Shown one piece after another: positions 25,242 through 34,090 of a DNA stretch of 64,000 bases. The stretch lies in the NCBI GenBank assembly GCA_019635285.1, contig JAHBZS010000010.1:62001-126000 (forward strand), written 5' to 3'. The notes beneath the pieces are model-generated. The model was not told the origin of the DNA and searched no databases. It saw only the letters and a program-made list of their open reading frames with translations. The translations under genes and the position numbers were made by a program. Positions within the stretch are counted from its first letter, which is position 1. The number at the start of each line of letters is the position of its first letter. Origin of the DNA: Rubrivivax sp. GTDB lineage: Bacteria; Pseudomonadota; Gammaproteobacteria; Burkholderiales; Burkholderiaceae_C.

Positions 25242-26009
25242 ATGCCACGCTTTCAGAATCGCACCGTCATCGTCACCGGCGGCGCCGGCGGCATCGGCGG
25301 TGCCACCTGTCGTCGCTTCGGCGCCGAAGGTGCGCGCGTCGCCGTCTTCGACCTGAACCTGCAGGCCGCGAACCAGGTGGCCGCCGACATCCGCGCGGCC
25401 GGCGGCCAGGCGCTGGCACTGCGCTGCGACATCACCGACCGCGCCAGCGTGGGCGCCGCCGTCGCCGCCACCGAAGCGCAGCTCGGCCCCATCGACGTGC
25501 TGGTCAACAACGCCGGCTGGGACGTGTTCAAGCCCTTCACCAAGACCGAGGCGGCGGAGTGGGACAAGCTCATCGCCATCAACCTGACCGGACCGCTGAA
25601 CCTGCATCACGCGGTGCTGCCGCGCATGGTGGAACGCCGCGCCGGGCGCATCGTCAACATTGCCTCCGACGCGGCGCGCGTGGGCTCGTCGGGCGAGGCG
25701 GTGTACGCGGCCTGCAAGGGCGGCATCGTGTCGTTTTCCAAGACCATCGCGCGCGAGCATGCGCGGCACGGCATCACCGTCAACGTGGTCTGCCCCGGGC
25801 CCACCGACACCGCGCTCTTTGCCGACTACAAGCTGGGCGCGGGCAACCCCGAGAAGCTGGAGGAAGCGTTCCGCCGCTCCATCCCGCTCGGCCGCATCGG
25901 CCGCCCCGATGACCTGCCGGGCGCGATCCTCTTCTTTGCCAGTGACGACGCCGCCTACGTCACCGGCCAGGTGCTCAGCGTATCCGGCGGCCTGACCATG
26001 AATGGATGA
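25242..26009 (+). CDS. badH: 2-hydroxycyclohexanecarboxyl-CoA dehydrogenase
   Basis: A 255-residue SDR with GGAGGIGGATCRRFGAEGAR (about 12-31), NNAGWDVFKPFTKTE (about 88) and catalytic Ser-Tyr-Lys in NIASDAARVGSSGEAVYAAC followed by KGG. The distinctive NNAGWDxFKPFTKTE and the ending VLSVSGGLTMNG match BadH of Rhodopseudomonas palustris, which oxidises 2-hydroxycyclohexanecarboxyl-CoA to the 2-keto form with NAD. First gene of the badH-badI-aliB unit, divergent from the MarR gene, with a strong GGAGG site. Confidence 0.9.
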   Translation: MPRFQNRTVIVTGGAGGIGGATCRRFGAEGARVAVFDLNLQAANQVAADIRAAGGQALALRCDITDRASVGAAVAATEAQLGPIDVLVNNAGWDVFKPFTKTEAAEWDKLIAINLTGPLNLHHAVLPRMVERRAGRIVNIASDAARVGSSGEAVYAACKGGIVSFSKTIAREHARHGITVNVVCPGPTDTALFADYKLGAGNPEKLEEAFRRSIPLGRIGRPDDLPGAILFFASDDAAYVTGQVLSVSGGLTMNG

Positions 26010-26015
26010 CATGAC

Positions 26016-26798
26016 ATGAACTACGAAGACCTGCTCTACGAAGTCCGCAACGGCGTGGCCTGGATCACCATCAACCGGCCGGACAAGATGAACGCCTTCC
26101 GCGGCACCACCTGCGACGAGCTGATCAAGGCGCTGTACCGCGCCGGCTACGACAAGGGCGTGGGCGCCATCGTGCTGGCCGGCGCCGGCGAGCGTGCGTT
26201 CTGCACCGGCGGCGACCAGTCGGCGCACGACGGCAACTACGACGGCCGCGGCACCATCGGCCTGCCGATGGAAGAGCTGCACACCGCCATCCGCGACGTG
26301 CCCAAGCCGGTGATCGCCCGCGTGCAGGGCTTCGCCATCGGCGGCGGCAACGTGCTGGCGACGATCTGCGACCTGACGATCTGCTCCGACAAAGCCACCT
26401 TCGGCCAGGTCGGCCCGAAGATGGGGTCGGTGGACCCGGGCTACGGCACCGCCTTCCTGGCGCGCGTGGTCGGCGAGAAGAAGGCGCGCGAGATCTGGTA
26501 CCTGTGCCGCCGCTATTCGGGCGAGCAGGCGGTGGCCATGGGCCTGGCCAACATCTGCGTGCCGCACGACCAGCTGGACGCCACCGTGCAGCAGTGGGGC
26601 GAGGAGCTGTGCGAACGCAGCCCCACGGCCCTGGCCATCGCCAAGCGCAGCTTCAACATGGACACCGCGCACCAGGCGGGCATCGCCGGCATGGGCATGC
26701 TGGCGCTGAAGCTGTACTACGACACCGACGAGTCGCGCGAGGGCGTCGCCGCGCTGAAGGAAAAGCGCAAGCCGGAGTTCCGCAAATACAGCAAGTGA
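26016..26798 (+). CDS. badI: 2-ketocyclohexanecarboxyl-CoA hydrolase (ring-opening)
   Basis: A 260-residue crotonase-fold enzyme, the exact length of BadI. It has NRPDKMNAFRGTTCDELIKA, the oxyanion segments GERAFCTGGDQS (about 63-74) and GFAIGGGNVLATICDLTI, and the BadI-specific HDGNYDGRGT and GSVDPGYGTAFLARVVG. BadI opens the alicyclic ring hydrolytically to give pimeloyl-CoA. Same order and spacing as in known alicyclic-acid clusters (6 nt after badH). The near-complete motif match makes this one of the most secure functional calls here. Confidence 0.93.
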   Translation: MNYEDLLYEVRNGVAWITINRPDKMNAFRGTTCDELIKALYRAGYDKGVGAIVLAGAGERAFCTGGDQSAHDGNYDGRGTIGLPMEELHTAIRDVPKPVIARVQGFAIGGGNVLATICDLTICSDKATFGQVGPKMGSVDPGYGTAFLARVVGEKKAREIWYLCRRYSGEQAVAMGLANICVPHDQLDATVQQWGEELCERSPTALAIAKRSFNMDTAHQAGIAGMGMLALKLYYDTDESREGVAALKEKRKPEFRKYSK

Positions 26799-26805
26799 CG
26801 CGGCG

Positions 26806-27966
26806 ATGAACCCCTATCTCGACGACGAGTTGCGCGCGCTCGCCGAGCAGGCGGGCCGCTTTGCCGCCGAGCGCATCGCGCCGGGCTTCCAGGAGCGTGA
26901 CCGCACGCGCGTGCTCGACCGCGGCCTGATGCGCGAGATGGGCGCGCTGGGCCTGATTGCGCCGGAGCTGCCCGAGCGCGTCGGCGGGCTGGGCACCGGC
27001 TGCCTGGCCGCGGGGGTGATCCACGAGGCCATCGCCGGGGCCGACCTCAGCATGAGCTACGTCAACCTGCTGTCGTCGCTGAACGGGCAGATCCTGAACG
27101 AGCACGCGCCACCCGCGCTGGCCGCGCCGTGGCTGAAGCGGCTGACGCAGGGCGACGCGCTGATCGCGCTGGCCTTGACCGAGCCGCGCGGCGGCTCCGA
27201 CGCCGCCAGCCTGCGGCTGAAGATGCAGCCCGCCGCCGACGGCTCGGGCGACTGGGTGCTCAATGGCGAGAAGACCAGCATCAGCGCCGCCGACCAGGCC
27301 GACGCGGCGGTGGTCTTCGCGCGCAGCGGCACGGTGGAAGACGGCGCGCGCGGCGTGTCGGCGCTGTTCGTGCCGCTGGCGCTGCCCGGCATCACACGCA
27401 CGCGTTTCGACTGCCACGGCCAGCGCGCCATCGGCCGCGGCAGCCTGCACTTCGAGAACGTGCGCGTGCCCGGCGACCACCTGCTGGGCGCGCCGGGCGC
27501 GGGCTTCGTGCAGGTGATGCAGGGCTTCGACTTCAGCCGCGCGCTGATCGGCCTGCAGGTGCTGGCGGTGGCGCGGCAGGCGCTGGACGAAACCTGGAAG
27601 CACGTGGCCGAGCGCGAGGCCTTCGGCAAGCCGCTGGCCTCGTTCCAGGGCGTGAGCCACACGCTGGCCGGGCTGGACACCCAGGTCGTCGCCGCGCGGC
27701 TGCTGTGCCTGCAGACGCTGTGGCTCAAGGACCGCGGCCTGCCGCACACCGCCGAGGCGGCGATGTGCAAATGGTGGGCGCCGCAGCTGGCCTACGAGAC
27801 CGTGCACCAGTGCCTGCTGATGCACGGCCACGGCGGCTACGACCGCGGGCCGATGGAGCAGCGCCTGCGCGACGTGCTCGGCTTCCAGATCGGCGACGGC
27901 ACGGCGCAGATCATGAAGACCATCGTGGCGCGCGCGCGCGCCGGGCGCCGGGCCGTCGGCGTCTGA
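26806..27966 (+). CDS. aliB: Acyl-CoA dehydrogenase, probably cyclohexanecarboxyl-CoA dehydrogenase (AliB-like)
   Basis: A 386-residue acyl-CoA dehydrogenase. The FAD-contact segments are IALALTEPRGGSDAASLRL (about 118-136) and VLNGEKTSISAADQAD. The middle has QGFDFSRALIGLQVLAVA, and the C-terminal part QCLLMHGHGGYDRGPMEQR and IGDGTAQIMKTIVAR. It is 7 nt after badI, the place where alicyclic-acid clusters carry aliB, so it likely makes cyclohex-1-ene-1-carboxyl-CoA. The CoA ligase aliA and the hydratase badK are not adjacent. The symbol is inferred from context. Confidence 0.75.
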   Translation: MNPYLDDELRALAEQAGRFAAERIAPGFQERDRTRVLDRGLMREMGALGLIAPELPERVGGLGTGCLAAGVIHEAIAGADLSMSYVNLLSSLNGQILNEHAPPALAAPWLKRLTQGDALIALALTEPRGGSDAASLRLKMQPAADGSGDWVLNGEKTSISAADQADAAVVFARSGTVEDGARGVSALFVPLALPGITRTRFDCHGQRAIGRGSLHFENVRVPGDHLLGAPGAGFVQVMQGFDFSRALIGLQVLAVARQALDETWKHVAEREAFGKPLASFQGVSHTLAGLDTQVVAARLLCLQTLWLKDRGLPHTAEAAMCKWWAPQLAYETVHQCLLMHGHGGYDRGPMEQRLRDVLGFQIGDGTAQIMKTIVARARAGRRAVGV

Positions 27967-28115
27967 GCGCCGGCACGCACGGCGCTTGACGGCGCCGGCC
28001 GGGTGCAGAGGATCGAATGCCGCGGAATGGGTCGTGGCCCTGTCGTCAGCTCGCGCAGGCTTCCGACGGCTTTCGCGCGCCGCGAGCCCCGCGAGCTTGG
28101 CGATAAAGTGCCTGC

Positions 28116-29486
28116 ATGCCGCTCCCGCTTCGCCTGGCCCTGACCCTGGCCGCCTCGCTCGCACTCGTCGCCTGCTCCACGGTGCGGCCGTGGATCAACC
28201 AGCCGCGCGTCGACGTGCCCGAGATCGACGTGCGCGCCGTCGCCCAGCGCGACGCAAGTTCGTTGTTCGCGGTCAGCCTGTCGGGCGGCGGCGCGCGTGC
28301 CGCCGCGTTCGCCTTCGGCGTGCTGAAGGAGCTGCGCGACACACCCTGCTGCTGGTACCAGCGCGACAGCAACGTGCTCGACGCGGTGGACCTGATCAGC
28401 GGCGTCTCCGGCGGCAGCATCGTCGCCGCCTACTTCGCGGCCTTCGGCAGCGCCGGCCTCGACCAGTTCGAGCCGGACTTCCTGCGGCAGGACTTCCAGA
28501 GCGGCCTGATCGCCCAGCTGATGCACCCGGCCAATCTGTACGACCTGAGCTCGCCCTGGTTCGGCCGCAGCCAGTTGCTCGAGCGCCGCCTCGACGCGCT
28601 CTACCGCGGCATGACCTTCAAGGACATCGAGCACCGGCCGCGCCACCCGCAGCTGCTGATCACCGCCACCGACCTGACGCTGGGCACCGGCTTCGACTTC
28701 ACGTCGGATACCTTCGAGCTGATCTGCTCCGACTTGCAGTCGGTGCCGCTGTCGTTTGCCGTCACCGCGTCGTCGGCGGTACCGCTGCTGCTCAGCCCGA
28801 TGACCCTGCGCAACTACCGCGACGACTGCCCGGGCGGTGTGCCGAAGCTGGTCGAGCGCCCCGCCGAATCGGCCGAGGACGACTACCGCACGCGCCTGAT
28901 CCTGGCGCAGCAGCGCGCCTATCTGGACGCCCAGTCGCGGCCGTACATCCATCTGGTCGACGGCGGCCTGGCCGACAACCTGGGCGTGCGCCGCTGGATC
29001 GAGACGGCGCTGGCCGGCGGCGGCATGCGCACCGCCTTTCGCGAGGTGCGCATTCCGGCGGGCAGCGTGCAGCGGCTGGTGCTCGTCATCGTCAACGCCG
29101 AGCGCGACCCGGTGCACGACATCAGCGCCAGCGACCAGGTGCCCAGCACCACCGATGTCGTCGATGCGCTGCTTTTCGGTGCCGGCAACCAGGCAAGCGT
29201 CGAGACGCAGGAGTTCCTGACCGACGTGGTGCGCCGCTTTCACGACGACATCGCCCGCGGCGAGCGCTGGCCGGGCTTCGCCAAGGACGCCGAGATCTAC
29301 CTTATCTTCGTCAACCTGCGCGACGCCACCGGTGCGACGCGGCGCGATCTGATGCAGGTGCCGACCGCCTTCACGATCGGCGATGCCGAGGTGACGAGCC
29401 TGATCGAGGCCGGCCGCACGGTGTTGCGCGCGTCGAAGGAGTTCCAGGCGCTGAAGCGCTCGCTCGGCTTCGGCGCCACGCCCTAG
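28116..29486 (+). CDS. Patatin-like phospholipase lipoprotein
   Basis: A 456-residue patatin-family lipid hydrolase. The N-terminus is a lipoprotein signal with the lipobox LVAC (Cys at 20). The glycine-rich oxyanion loop is SLSGGGARAAAF (about 55-66), the nucleophile elbow GVSGGS (Ser about 100) and the catalytic Asp in LVDGGLADNLG (about 285), forming the Ser-Asp dyad. Probably anchored in the outer membrane facing the periplasm. It lies 150 nt after the bad cluster and just upstream of an ECF sigma gene, with no clear operon link. Confidence 0.9.
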   Translation: MPLPLRLALTLAASLALVACSTVRPWINQPRVDVPEIDVRAVAQRDASSLFAVSLSGGGARAAAFAFGVLKELRDTPCCWYQRDSNVLDAVDLISGVSGGSIVAAYFAAFGSAGLDQFEPDFLRQDFQSGLIAQLMHPANLYDLSSPWFGRSQLLERRLDALYRGMTFKDIEHRPRHPQLLITATDLTLGTGFDFTSDTFELICSDLQSVPLSFAVTASSAVPLLLSPMTLRNYRDDCPGGVPKLVERPAESAEDDYRTRLILAQQRAYLDAQSRPYIHLVDGGLADNLGVRRWIETALAGGGMRTAFREVRIPAGSVQRLVLVIVNAERDPVHDISASDQVPSTTDVVDALLFGAGNQASVETQEFLTDVVRRFHDDIARGERWPGFAKDAEIYLIFVNLRDATGATRRDLMQVPTAFTIGDAEVTSLIEAGRTVLRASKEFQALKRSLGFGATP

Positions 29487-29511
29487 ACTGGCGGCCCGAC
29501 CCACGTTGCGC

Positions 29512-30144
29512 ATGATGGCTCCGCAAGAGCGCTCGTCCGACCGCAGTGCCATGCTGGCCGAGGCCCTGGCCCGCGTTGCACTGGGCGATCGTGCGGCCTT
29601 TGCCACGCTCTACAAGGCATGCAGTGCGCATCTCTTCGGCGTGATCCTGCGTATCAATCCAGACCGAGCCCAGGCTGAGGACATCTTGCAGGACGTTTTC
29701 GTCACCCTCTGGCGTGTCGCGCCGAGCTTCGATGCCGCGCGCAGCCAACCCATGACCTGGCTGACCAGCATCGCGCGCCACCGCGCCATCGACAGCCGGC
29801 GCCGCCACAAGACCGCCGTGCAGACGGTGAGCCGTGTCGCTGCCGGCCGCGAGCCCGACCAGGAGGTCGACCTGCTGGCCGACCTGCCCAGCGCCGACCC
29901 CGGTCCGCTGGAGTTGCTGCAGCAGGCAGCTCAGGCGCAGGACCTGGCTCGCTGCATCGAGACGCTGTCCGCCGAGCAGCAGCAATGCATGGCGCTGACC
30001 TACTATCAAGGCCTGTCGCATGCCGAGGTGGCGCAGCATCTGGCGCAGCCGCTGGGCACGGTGAAGAGCTGGCTGCGCCGCGCGCTCGGCGCACTGAAAG
30101 ACTGCCTGGACCGCCACCCGGCGGCCAAGCCGAACAAAGCCTGA
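29512..30144 (+). CDS. ECF-family RNA polymerase sigma factor
   Basis: A 210-residue sigma-70 ECF factor. Region 2 includes FATLYKACSAHLFGVILRIN and AEDILQDVFVTLWRVAPSFD with PMTWLTSIARHRAIDSRRR. Region 4 includes LSAEQQQCMALTYYQGLSHA and VAQHLAQPLGTVKSWLRRAL. The start is one of two adjacent ATGs (29512, 29515). A RskA-like anti-sigma gene follows after 1 nt, the usual pairing. The likely regulon begins with the envelope genes immediately downstream. Confidence 0.93.
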   Translation: MMAPQERSSDRSAMLAEALARVALGDRAAFATLYKACSAHLFGVILRINPDRAQAEDILQDVFVTLWRVAPSFDAARSQPMTWLTSIARHRAIDSRRRHKTAVQTVSRVAAGREPDQEVDLLADLPSADPGPLELLQQAAQAQDLARCIETLSAEQQQCMALTYYQGLSHAEVAQHLAQPLGTVKSWLRRALGALKDCLDRHPAAKPNKA

Positions 30145-30145
30145 C

Positions 30146-30835
30146 ATGGACTACAGCAGACCGGAACTCGCCGACCGGCTGGCCGCCGAGTACGTGCTGG
30201 GCACGCTGCAGGGCCCGGCACGGCGCCGCTTCGAGGCCTTGCAGCAGGCGCATCCGGCGCTGCGCCAGGCCGTGGCGCAATGGCAGGCGCGCTTGGCGCC
30301 GCTGTCCGTCAGCGTGCCGCCGGTGGCGCCGCCCGATCGCGTTTGGCAAGGCGTCGAAGCCCGCCTGTTTGCCGCCCCACCCGCCACCCGCCCGCCGCTG
30401 TGGCAACGCCTGGCGCTGTGGCGCGGCCTCAGCGGCGTGGCCACGGCCGCGGCGCTGGCGCTGTTTGTCGTGGCGAGCCAAACGCCGCCGCCGCAGGCGC
30501 CGATCGTCGTGGTGCTGGCGGCCAACCCCGAGGCGGCGCAAGCGCTGAACGCCAGCTTCGTGGCCAGCGTCAGCGCCGACGGCCGCGCGCTGGTGCTGCG
30601 GCCGCTGCACGACCTGGCACTCAGCCCGCAGCGGGCGCTGGAGCTGTGGGCCGTGCCGGCGCAAGGCGCGCCGCGCTCGCTGGGCCTGGTGCGCGCATCC
30701 GGCGCCACCACACTGCTGCGGGCGCAGCTGCTGCAAGACACGGCCGCCTTCGCGGTCAGCGTCGAGCCGGCCGGCGGCTCGCCCACCGGCGCACCCACCG
30801 GGCCGATCGTGTCGGTCGGCAAGCTGCAGAGCTGA
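30146..30835 (+). CDS. Anti-sigma factor (RskA-like)
   Basis: A 229-residue protein with a cytoplasmic N-terminal anti-sigma domain (LADRLAAEYVLGTLQGPARR, about 8-27). One transmembrane helix lies near 92-110 (SGVATAAALALFVVAS). The periplasmic domain carries the RskA signature around RALELWAVPAQGAPRSLGLV (about 168-187). It sits directly behind the ECF sigma gene and is expected to hold it inactive at the inner membrane until an envelope signal triggers release. Confidence 0.9.
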   Translation: MDYSRPELADRLAAEYVLGTLQGPARRRFEALQQAHPALRQAVAQWQARLAPLSVSVPPVAPPDRVWQGVEARLFAAPPATRPPLWQRLALWRGLSGVATAAALALFVVASQTPPPQAPIVVVLAANPEAAQALNASFVASVSADGRALVLRPLHDLALSPQRALELWAVPAQGAPRSLGLVRASGATTLLRAQLLQDTAAFAVSVEPAGGSPTGAPTGPIVSVGKLQS

Positions 30836-30970
30836 GCCCCGGCGCGCGCGCAGCTTTTTTCGCTTTCCTGCATCCGACCGACCGCGGCCTGCGTAAGTGC
30901 CCTGCAGATGCCGCGCCGCGGCGTCTTGGTCCGGCAGGCGCTCGCGCTGCCATCGCTGCAGGAGATCTTC

Positions 30971-32512
30971 GTGAACATCCACCACCGATTGGGCGGCGCC
31001 CTCGCCGCCGTGCCGTTTGCCCTGGCGGCCATTGCCGGCGCCGCCCACGCCTCCAGCCATCGCGAGGCGCCGTTCATCACCACCGCACCCAAGGTCGACG
31101 CGACCGACTTCTACATGTTCCGCAGCTACGAAAACGGCCGCGGCGATTTCGTCACGCTGATCGCCAACTACCAGCCCCTGCAGGACGCCTATGGCGGACC
31201 AAACTACTTCTCGCTGGACCCGAACGCGCTGTACGAGATCCACATCGACAACAACGGTGACGCCAAGGAAGACTTGAGCTTCCAGTTCCGCTTCACGAAC
31301 ACGCTGGCCGGCGACGGCGCGGGCGTCAACCTGAACATCGGCGGCAAGGCGGTGGGCATCCCGCTGATCCAGGCCGGCACCGTGTCCGCGGTGAAGGACC
31401 CGAACCTGCAGCTCGCCGAGAGCTACAGCGTGCAGATCGTGCGCGGCGACCGACGCAGCGGCACTGCCCAGGCGCTGACCAACGCCGCCAACGGCAGCAC
31501 CACCTTCGACAAGCCGGTGGACAACATCGGCAGCAAGACCATCGCCGACTACGCCGGCTATGCGGCGAAGCACGTCTACGCGGTCAACATCCCCGGCTGC
31601 AGCGTGCCCGGCCGCATGTTCGTCGGCCAGCGGCAGGACCCGTTCGCGGTCAACCTGGGCACCATCTTCGACCTGGTGAACGCGCCGCTGGCGGTGATCA
31701 CCGACCCGGCACTCATCGGTGCCGCGCCCAACACCCTCGGCGACAAGAACGTCAGCACGCTGGCGCTGGAAGTGCACAAGAGCTGCCTGACCCGCGGCGA
31801 CGACGTCATCGGCGCCTGGACCACCGCCAGCCTGCGCCAGGCGCGCCTGCTGAACGGCAAGCCGTCCTCCGGCCACCAGGCCAGCGAAAAGCCCGGCGGC
31901 GCCTGGACGCAGGTGTCGCGCCTGGGCATGCCGCTGGTCAACGAGGTGGTCATCGGCCTGAAGGACAAGGACAGGTTCAACGCCTCCAAGCCTTCGGGCG
32001 ACGCCCAGTTCGCCAACTACGTGACGAACCCGACCTTGCCGGCGCTGCTGGAGATCGCGCTGGCCATCCCGGGCACCGCGCCGACCAACTTCCCGCGCAA
32101 CGACCTGGTGACCACCTTCCTCACCGGCATCAAGGGGCTCAACCAGCCGAAGACCGTCACCGCCTCGGAGATGTTGCGCCTGAACACCGCCATCGCGCCG
32201 GTGCCCTTCGCGCAGCAGAACCGCCTGGGCGTGGTCGGCAACCTGCTGGCGGGCGGCAGCGACAACGCCGGCTACCCGAACGGCCGCCGGCCCAAGGACG
32301 ACGTGATCGACATCTCGCTGGTGGCGGTGATGGGCGGGCTGTGCATGGCCAACGGCAACACCGACGCGCTGGGTTTCGGCGCCGCCTGCAACCCGTCCGC
32401 GGTGCCGCTGGGCGCCACGGCCTTCAAGCTGCACGACGCGGTGGACCAGGCGGTGGTGCCGCTACTGCCCGGCTTCCCGTACCTGAACACGCCGCTGCCG
32501 GGCAGCAGGTGA
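30971..32512 (+). CDS. DUF4331-family exported protein
   Basis: A 513-residue secreted protein. The GTG at 30971 with AGGAGA 6-10 nt upstream starts a clear signal peptide (ALAAVPFALAAIAGAAHAS). The mature N-terminus SSHREAPFITTAPKVDATDF and the later SLDPNALYEIHIDNNGDAKE are hallmarks of DUF4331. RRPKDDVIDISLVAVMGG lies near the C-terminus. The biochemical function of the family is unknown. It heads a cluster with a small lipoprotein, a repeat protein and a HupE-like protein behind an ECF sigma/anti-sigma pair. Confidence 0.88.
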   Translation: MNIHHRLGGALAAVPFALAAIAGAAHASSHREAPFITTAPKVDATDFYMFRSYENGRGDFVTLIANYQPLQDAYGGPNYFSLDPNALYEIHIDNNGDAKEDLSFQFRFTNTLAGDGAGVNLNIGGKAVGIPLIQAGTVSAVKDPNLQLAESYSVQIVRGDRRSGTAQALTNAANGSTTFDKPVDNIGSKTIADYAGYAAKHVYAVNIPGCSVPGRMFVGQRQDPFAVNLGTIFDLVNAPLAVITDPALIGAAPNTLGDKNVSTLALEVHKSCLTRGDDVIGAWTTASLRQARLLNGKPSSGHQASEKPGGAWTQVSRLGMPLVNEVVIGLKDKDRFNASKPSGDAQFANYVTNPTLPALLEIALAIPGTAPTNFPRNDLVTTFLTGIKGLNQPKTVTASEMLRLNTAIAPVPFAQQNRLGVVGNLLAGGSDNAGYPNGRRPKDDVIDISLVAVMGGLCMANGNTDALGFGAACNPSAVPLGATAFKLHDAVDQAVVPLLPGFPYLNTPLPGSR

Positions 32513-32521
32513 GGAGGCGCC

Positions 32522-32764
32522 ATGAACACCAGACTCTTCCTCAGCGCCGCGACCATGGCGCTGCTGCTGAGCGCGTGCGGCGGCGACGATGATGATGTGG
32601 CGATGCCCGCCGACGATGCGGTACCGGCCAGCGCGCTGGCGTCCGCACAGGCCTTCAGCCGCTACGTCGGGTCACTGCCGGCCAACGACCACGCCGAGCC
32701 GCTGAGCGTCGAAGGTGTCGACCCGCCGACGTCGGACACCGACGAGCCCATCGACGTGAACTGA
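32522..32764 (+). CDS. Small acidic lipoprotein
   Basis: An 80-residue protein not recognised by name. The N-terminal MNTRLFLSAATMALLLSACG is a lipoprotein signal with a lipobox ending at Cys 19. An unusual run of aspartates (GGDDDD) follows, and the rest is acidic and low in structure, ending TSDTDEPIDVN. It follows the DUF4331 gene by 9 nt and is probably co-transcribed. The acidic tract may bind cations; that is inference. Confidence 0.75.
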   Translation: MNTRLFLSAATMALLLSACGGDDDDVAMPADDAVPASALASAQAFSRYVGSLPANDHAEPLSVEGVDPPTSDTDEPIDVN

Positions 32765-32899
32765 GCGCGGCGGTGGCCGCATCGACGCGGGCACGGCCCG
32801 CGGTGCTTGCCGCATTGATGCGAGCTCAGCCCGCGTCGTTTGCCGAACCTGCCGTGCCGCCGACCGACCGGCTGCACGGCCCTGCCCACGGAGGCACAG

Positions 32900-34090
32900 A
32901 TGTACCGCAAGCTCCTCACCCAGAGCCTGGCCGCGTTGCTGGCCGGCCTGGCCAGCGTTTCACAGGCCGCACCGTTCACGCCTGCCAGCGACCGCGAGAT
33001 CGTGCAGACGCTGCCGGCGCGCTGGGACGCCGCGACACGCCGGCAGCGCGACGCCTTGGCCGGCGACCCGCGGCAACTGCCGCTGGCCGTGGCCACGGCG
33101 CGTGCCGCCATCGACCGTGCGCGGCGGCAGGGCGACCCGCGCGAGCTGGGTCTGGCGCAGGCGGTGCTGGCGCCGTGGTGGGGCTTGCAACAGCCGCCGC
33201 CCGCCGTGCGCCTGCTGCGCGCCACGATCCTGCAGAGCCAGCATCGCTTCGATGCCGCGCTGGCGGATCTGGACGCGCTGCGGCAGGATCGCAGCGCGCC
33301 GCTGGCCGTGCAGGCGCAAGCCGGGCTGACGCAGGTGGCCGTGCTGCAGGTGACGGGACGCCTGGGCGATGCGGCGCAGGCCTGCGCGGCGCTGCGTGCA
33401 CCGCGCTTCGACGTGTTGGGACCGGCGCTCTCGCTACCGGCGCGCGCCTGCGCCGCGGAACTGCGCAGCCTGCGGGGCCAGACGACGCAGGCCGCGGCAG
33501 ACCTCGCGCTGCTGGCGCGGGAAGCGCCGCACAACCGCTGGCTGGCCCTGCTGCGCGCCGAGCTGGCGCAGCGCATGGGCGACGACCGTGCCGCGCTGGC
33601 GCGCTTTCGTGAGGCGGTCGACGGCGACGCCGAGGTCTACGCCATCGCCGCCTATGCCGACTGGCTGCTGGAACGCGGACGCGACCGGGCCGTGCTCGAG
33701 CTGCTGCGCACGCACGACGCCGCGGCCGGCGCGGACGCGCTGGCGCTGCGCCGAGCCATCGCACTGCAGCGCCTGCAAGACCCGCTGGCGCGGTCCGCCG
33801 CCGGCGCGCTGCAGGCACAGTTCGCCGCGGCGCGCCAGCGCGGCGAGAACCTGCATGCGCGCGAGGAGGCGCGCCTGGCCTTGGACGTGCTGGGCCAGCC
33901 CGAGCGCGCGCTGCGCCTGGCCCGCGAGCAGTGGACGCGGCAGAAGGAGCCGGCCGATGCCGTGCTGCTGCTGCGCGCGGCGATCGCCGCGCAGCAGCCC
34001 GCCGCCGCCGAGGTGCTGCGCACATGGGCCCACGATCCCGCCGCCGTCGACGTGCGCCTGGCCGCCCTCGCCCAGGCGCCGCGGCCATGA
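32900..34090 (+). CDS. Periplasmic helical-repeat (TPR-like) protein
   Basis: A 396-residue protein with a signal peptide (MYRKLLTQSLAALLAGLASV, cleavage near SQA). It is almost entirely helical, with repeated Ala/Leu/Arg pairs suggesting degenerate tetratricopeptide repeats (for example FDAALADLDALRQD, DRAALARFREAVDGD and AIAAYADWLLERGRDRAV). GGAGG lies about 8 nt before ATG 32900. The stop overlaps the HupE-like gene start (ATGA), so translation is coupled. Likely a scaffold or binding partner for the DUF4331/HupE cluster. Confidence 0.75.
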   Translation: MYRKLLTQSLAALLAGLASVSQAAPFTPASDREIVQTLPARWDAATRRQRDALAGDPRQLPLAVATARAAIDRARRQGDPRELGLAQAVLAPWWGLQQPPPAVRLLRATILQSQHRFDAALADLDALRQDRSAPLAVQAQAGLTQVAVLQVTGRLGDAAQACAALRAPRFDVLGPALSLPARACAAELRSLRGQTTQAAADLALLAREAPHNRWLALLRAELAQRMGDDRAALARFREAVDGDAEVYAIAAYADWLLERGRDRAVLELLRTHDAAAGADALALRRAIALQRLQDPLARSAAGALQAQFAAARQRGENLHAREEARLALDVLGQPERALRLAREQWTRQKEPADAVLLLRAAIAAQQPAAAEVLRTWAHDPAAVDVRLAALAQAPRP

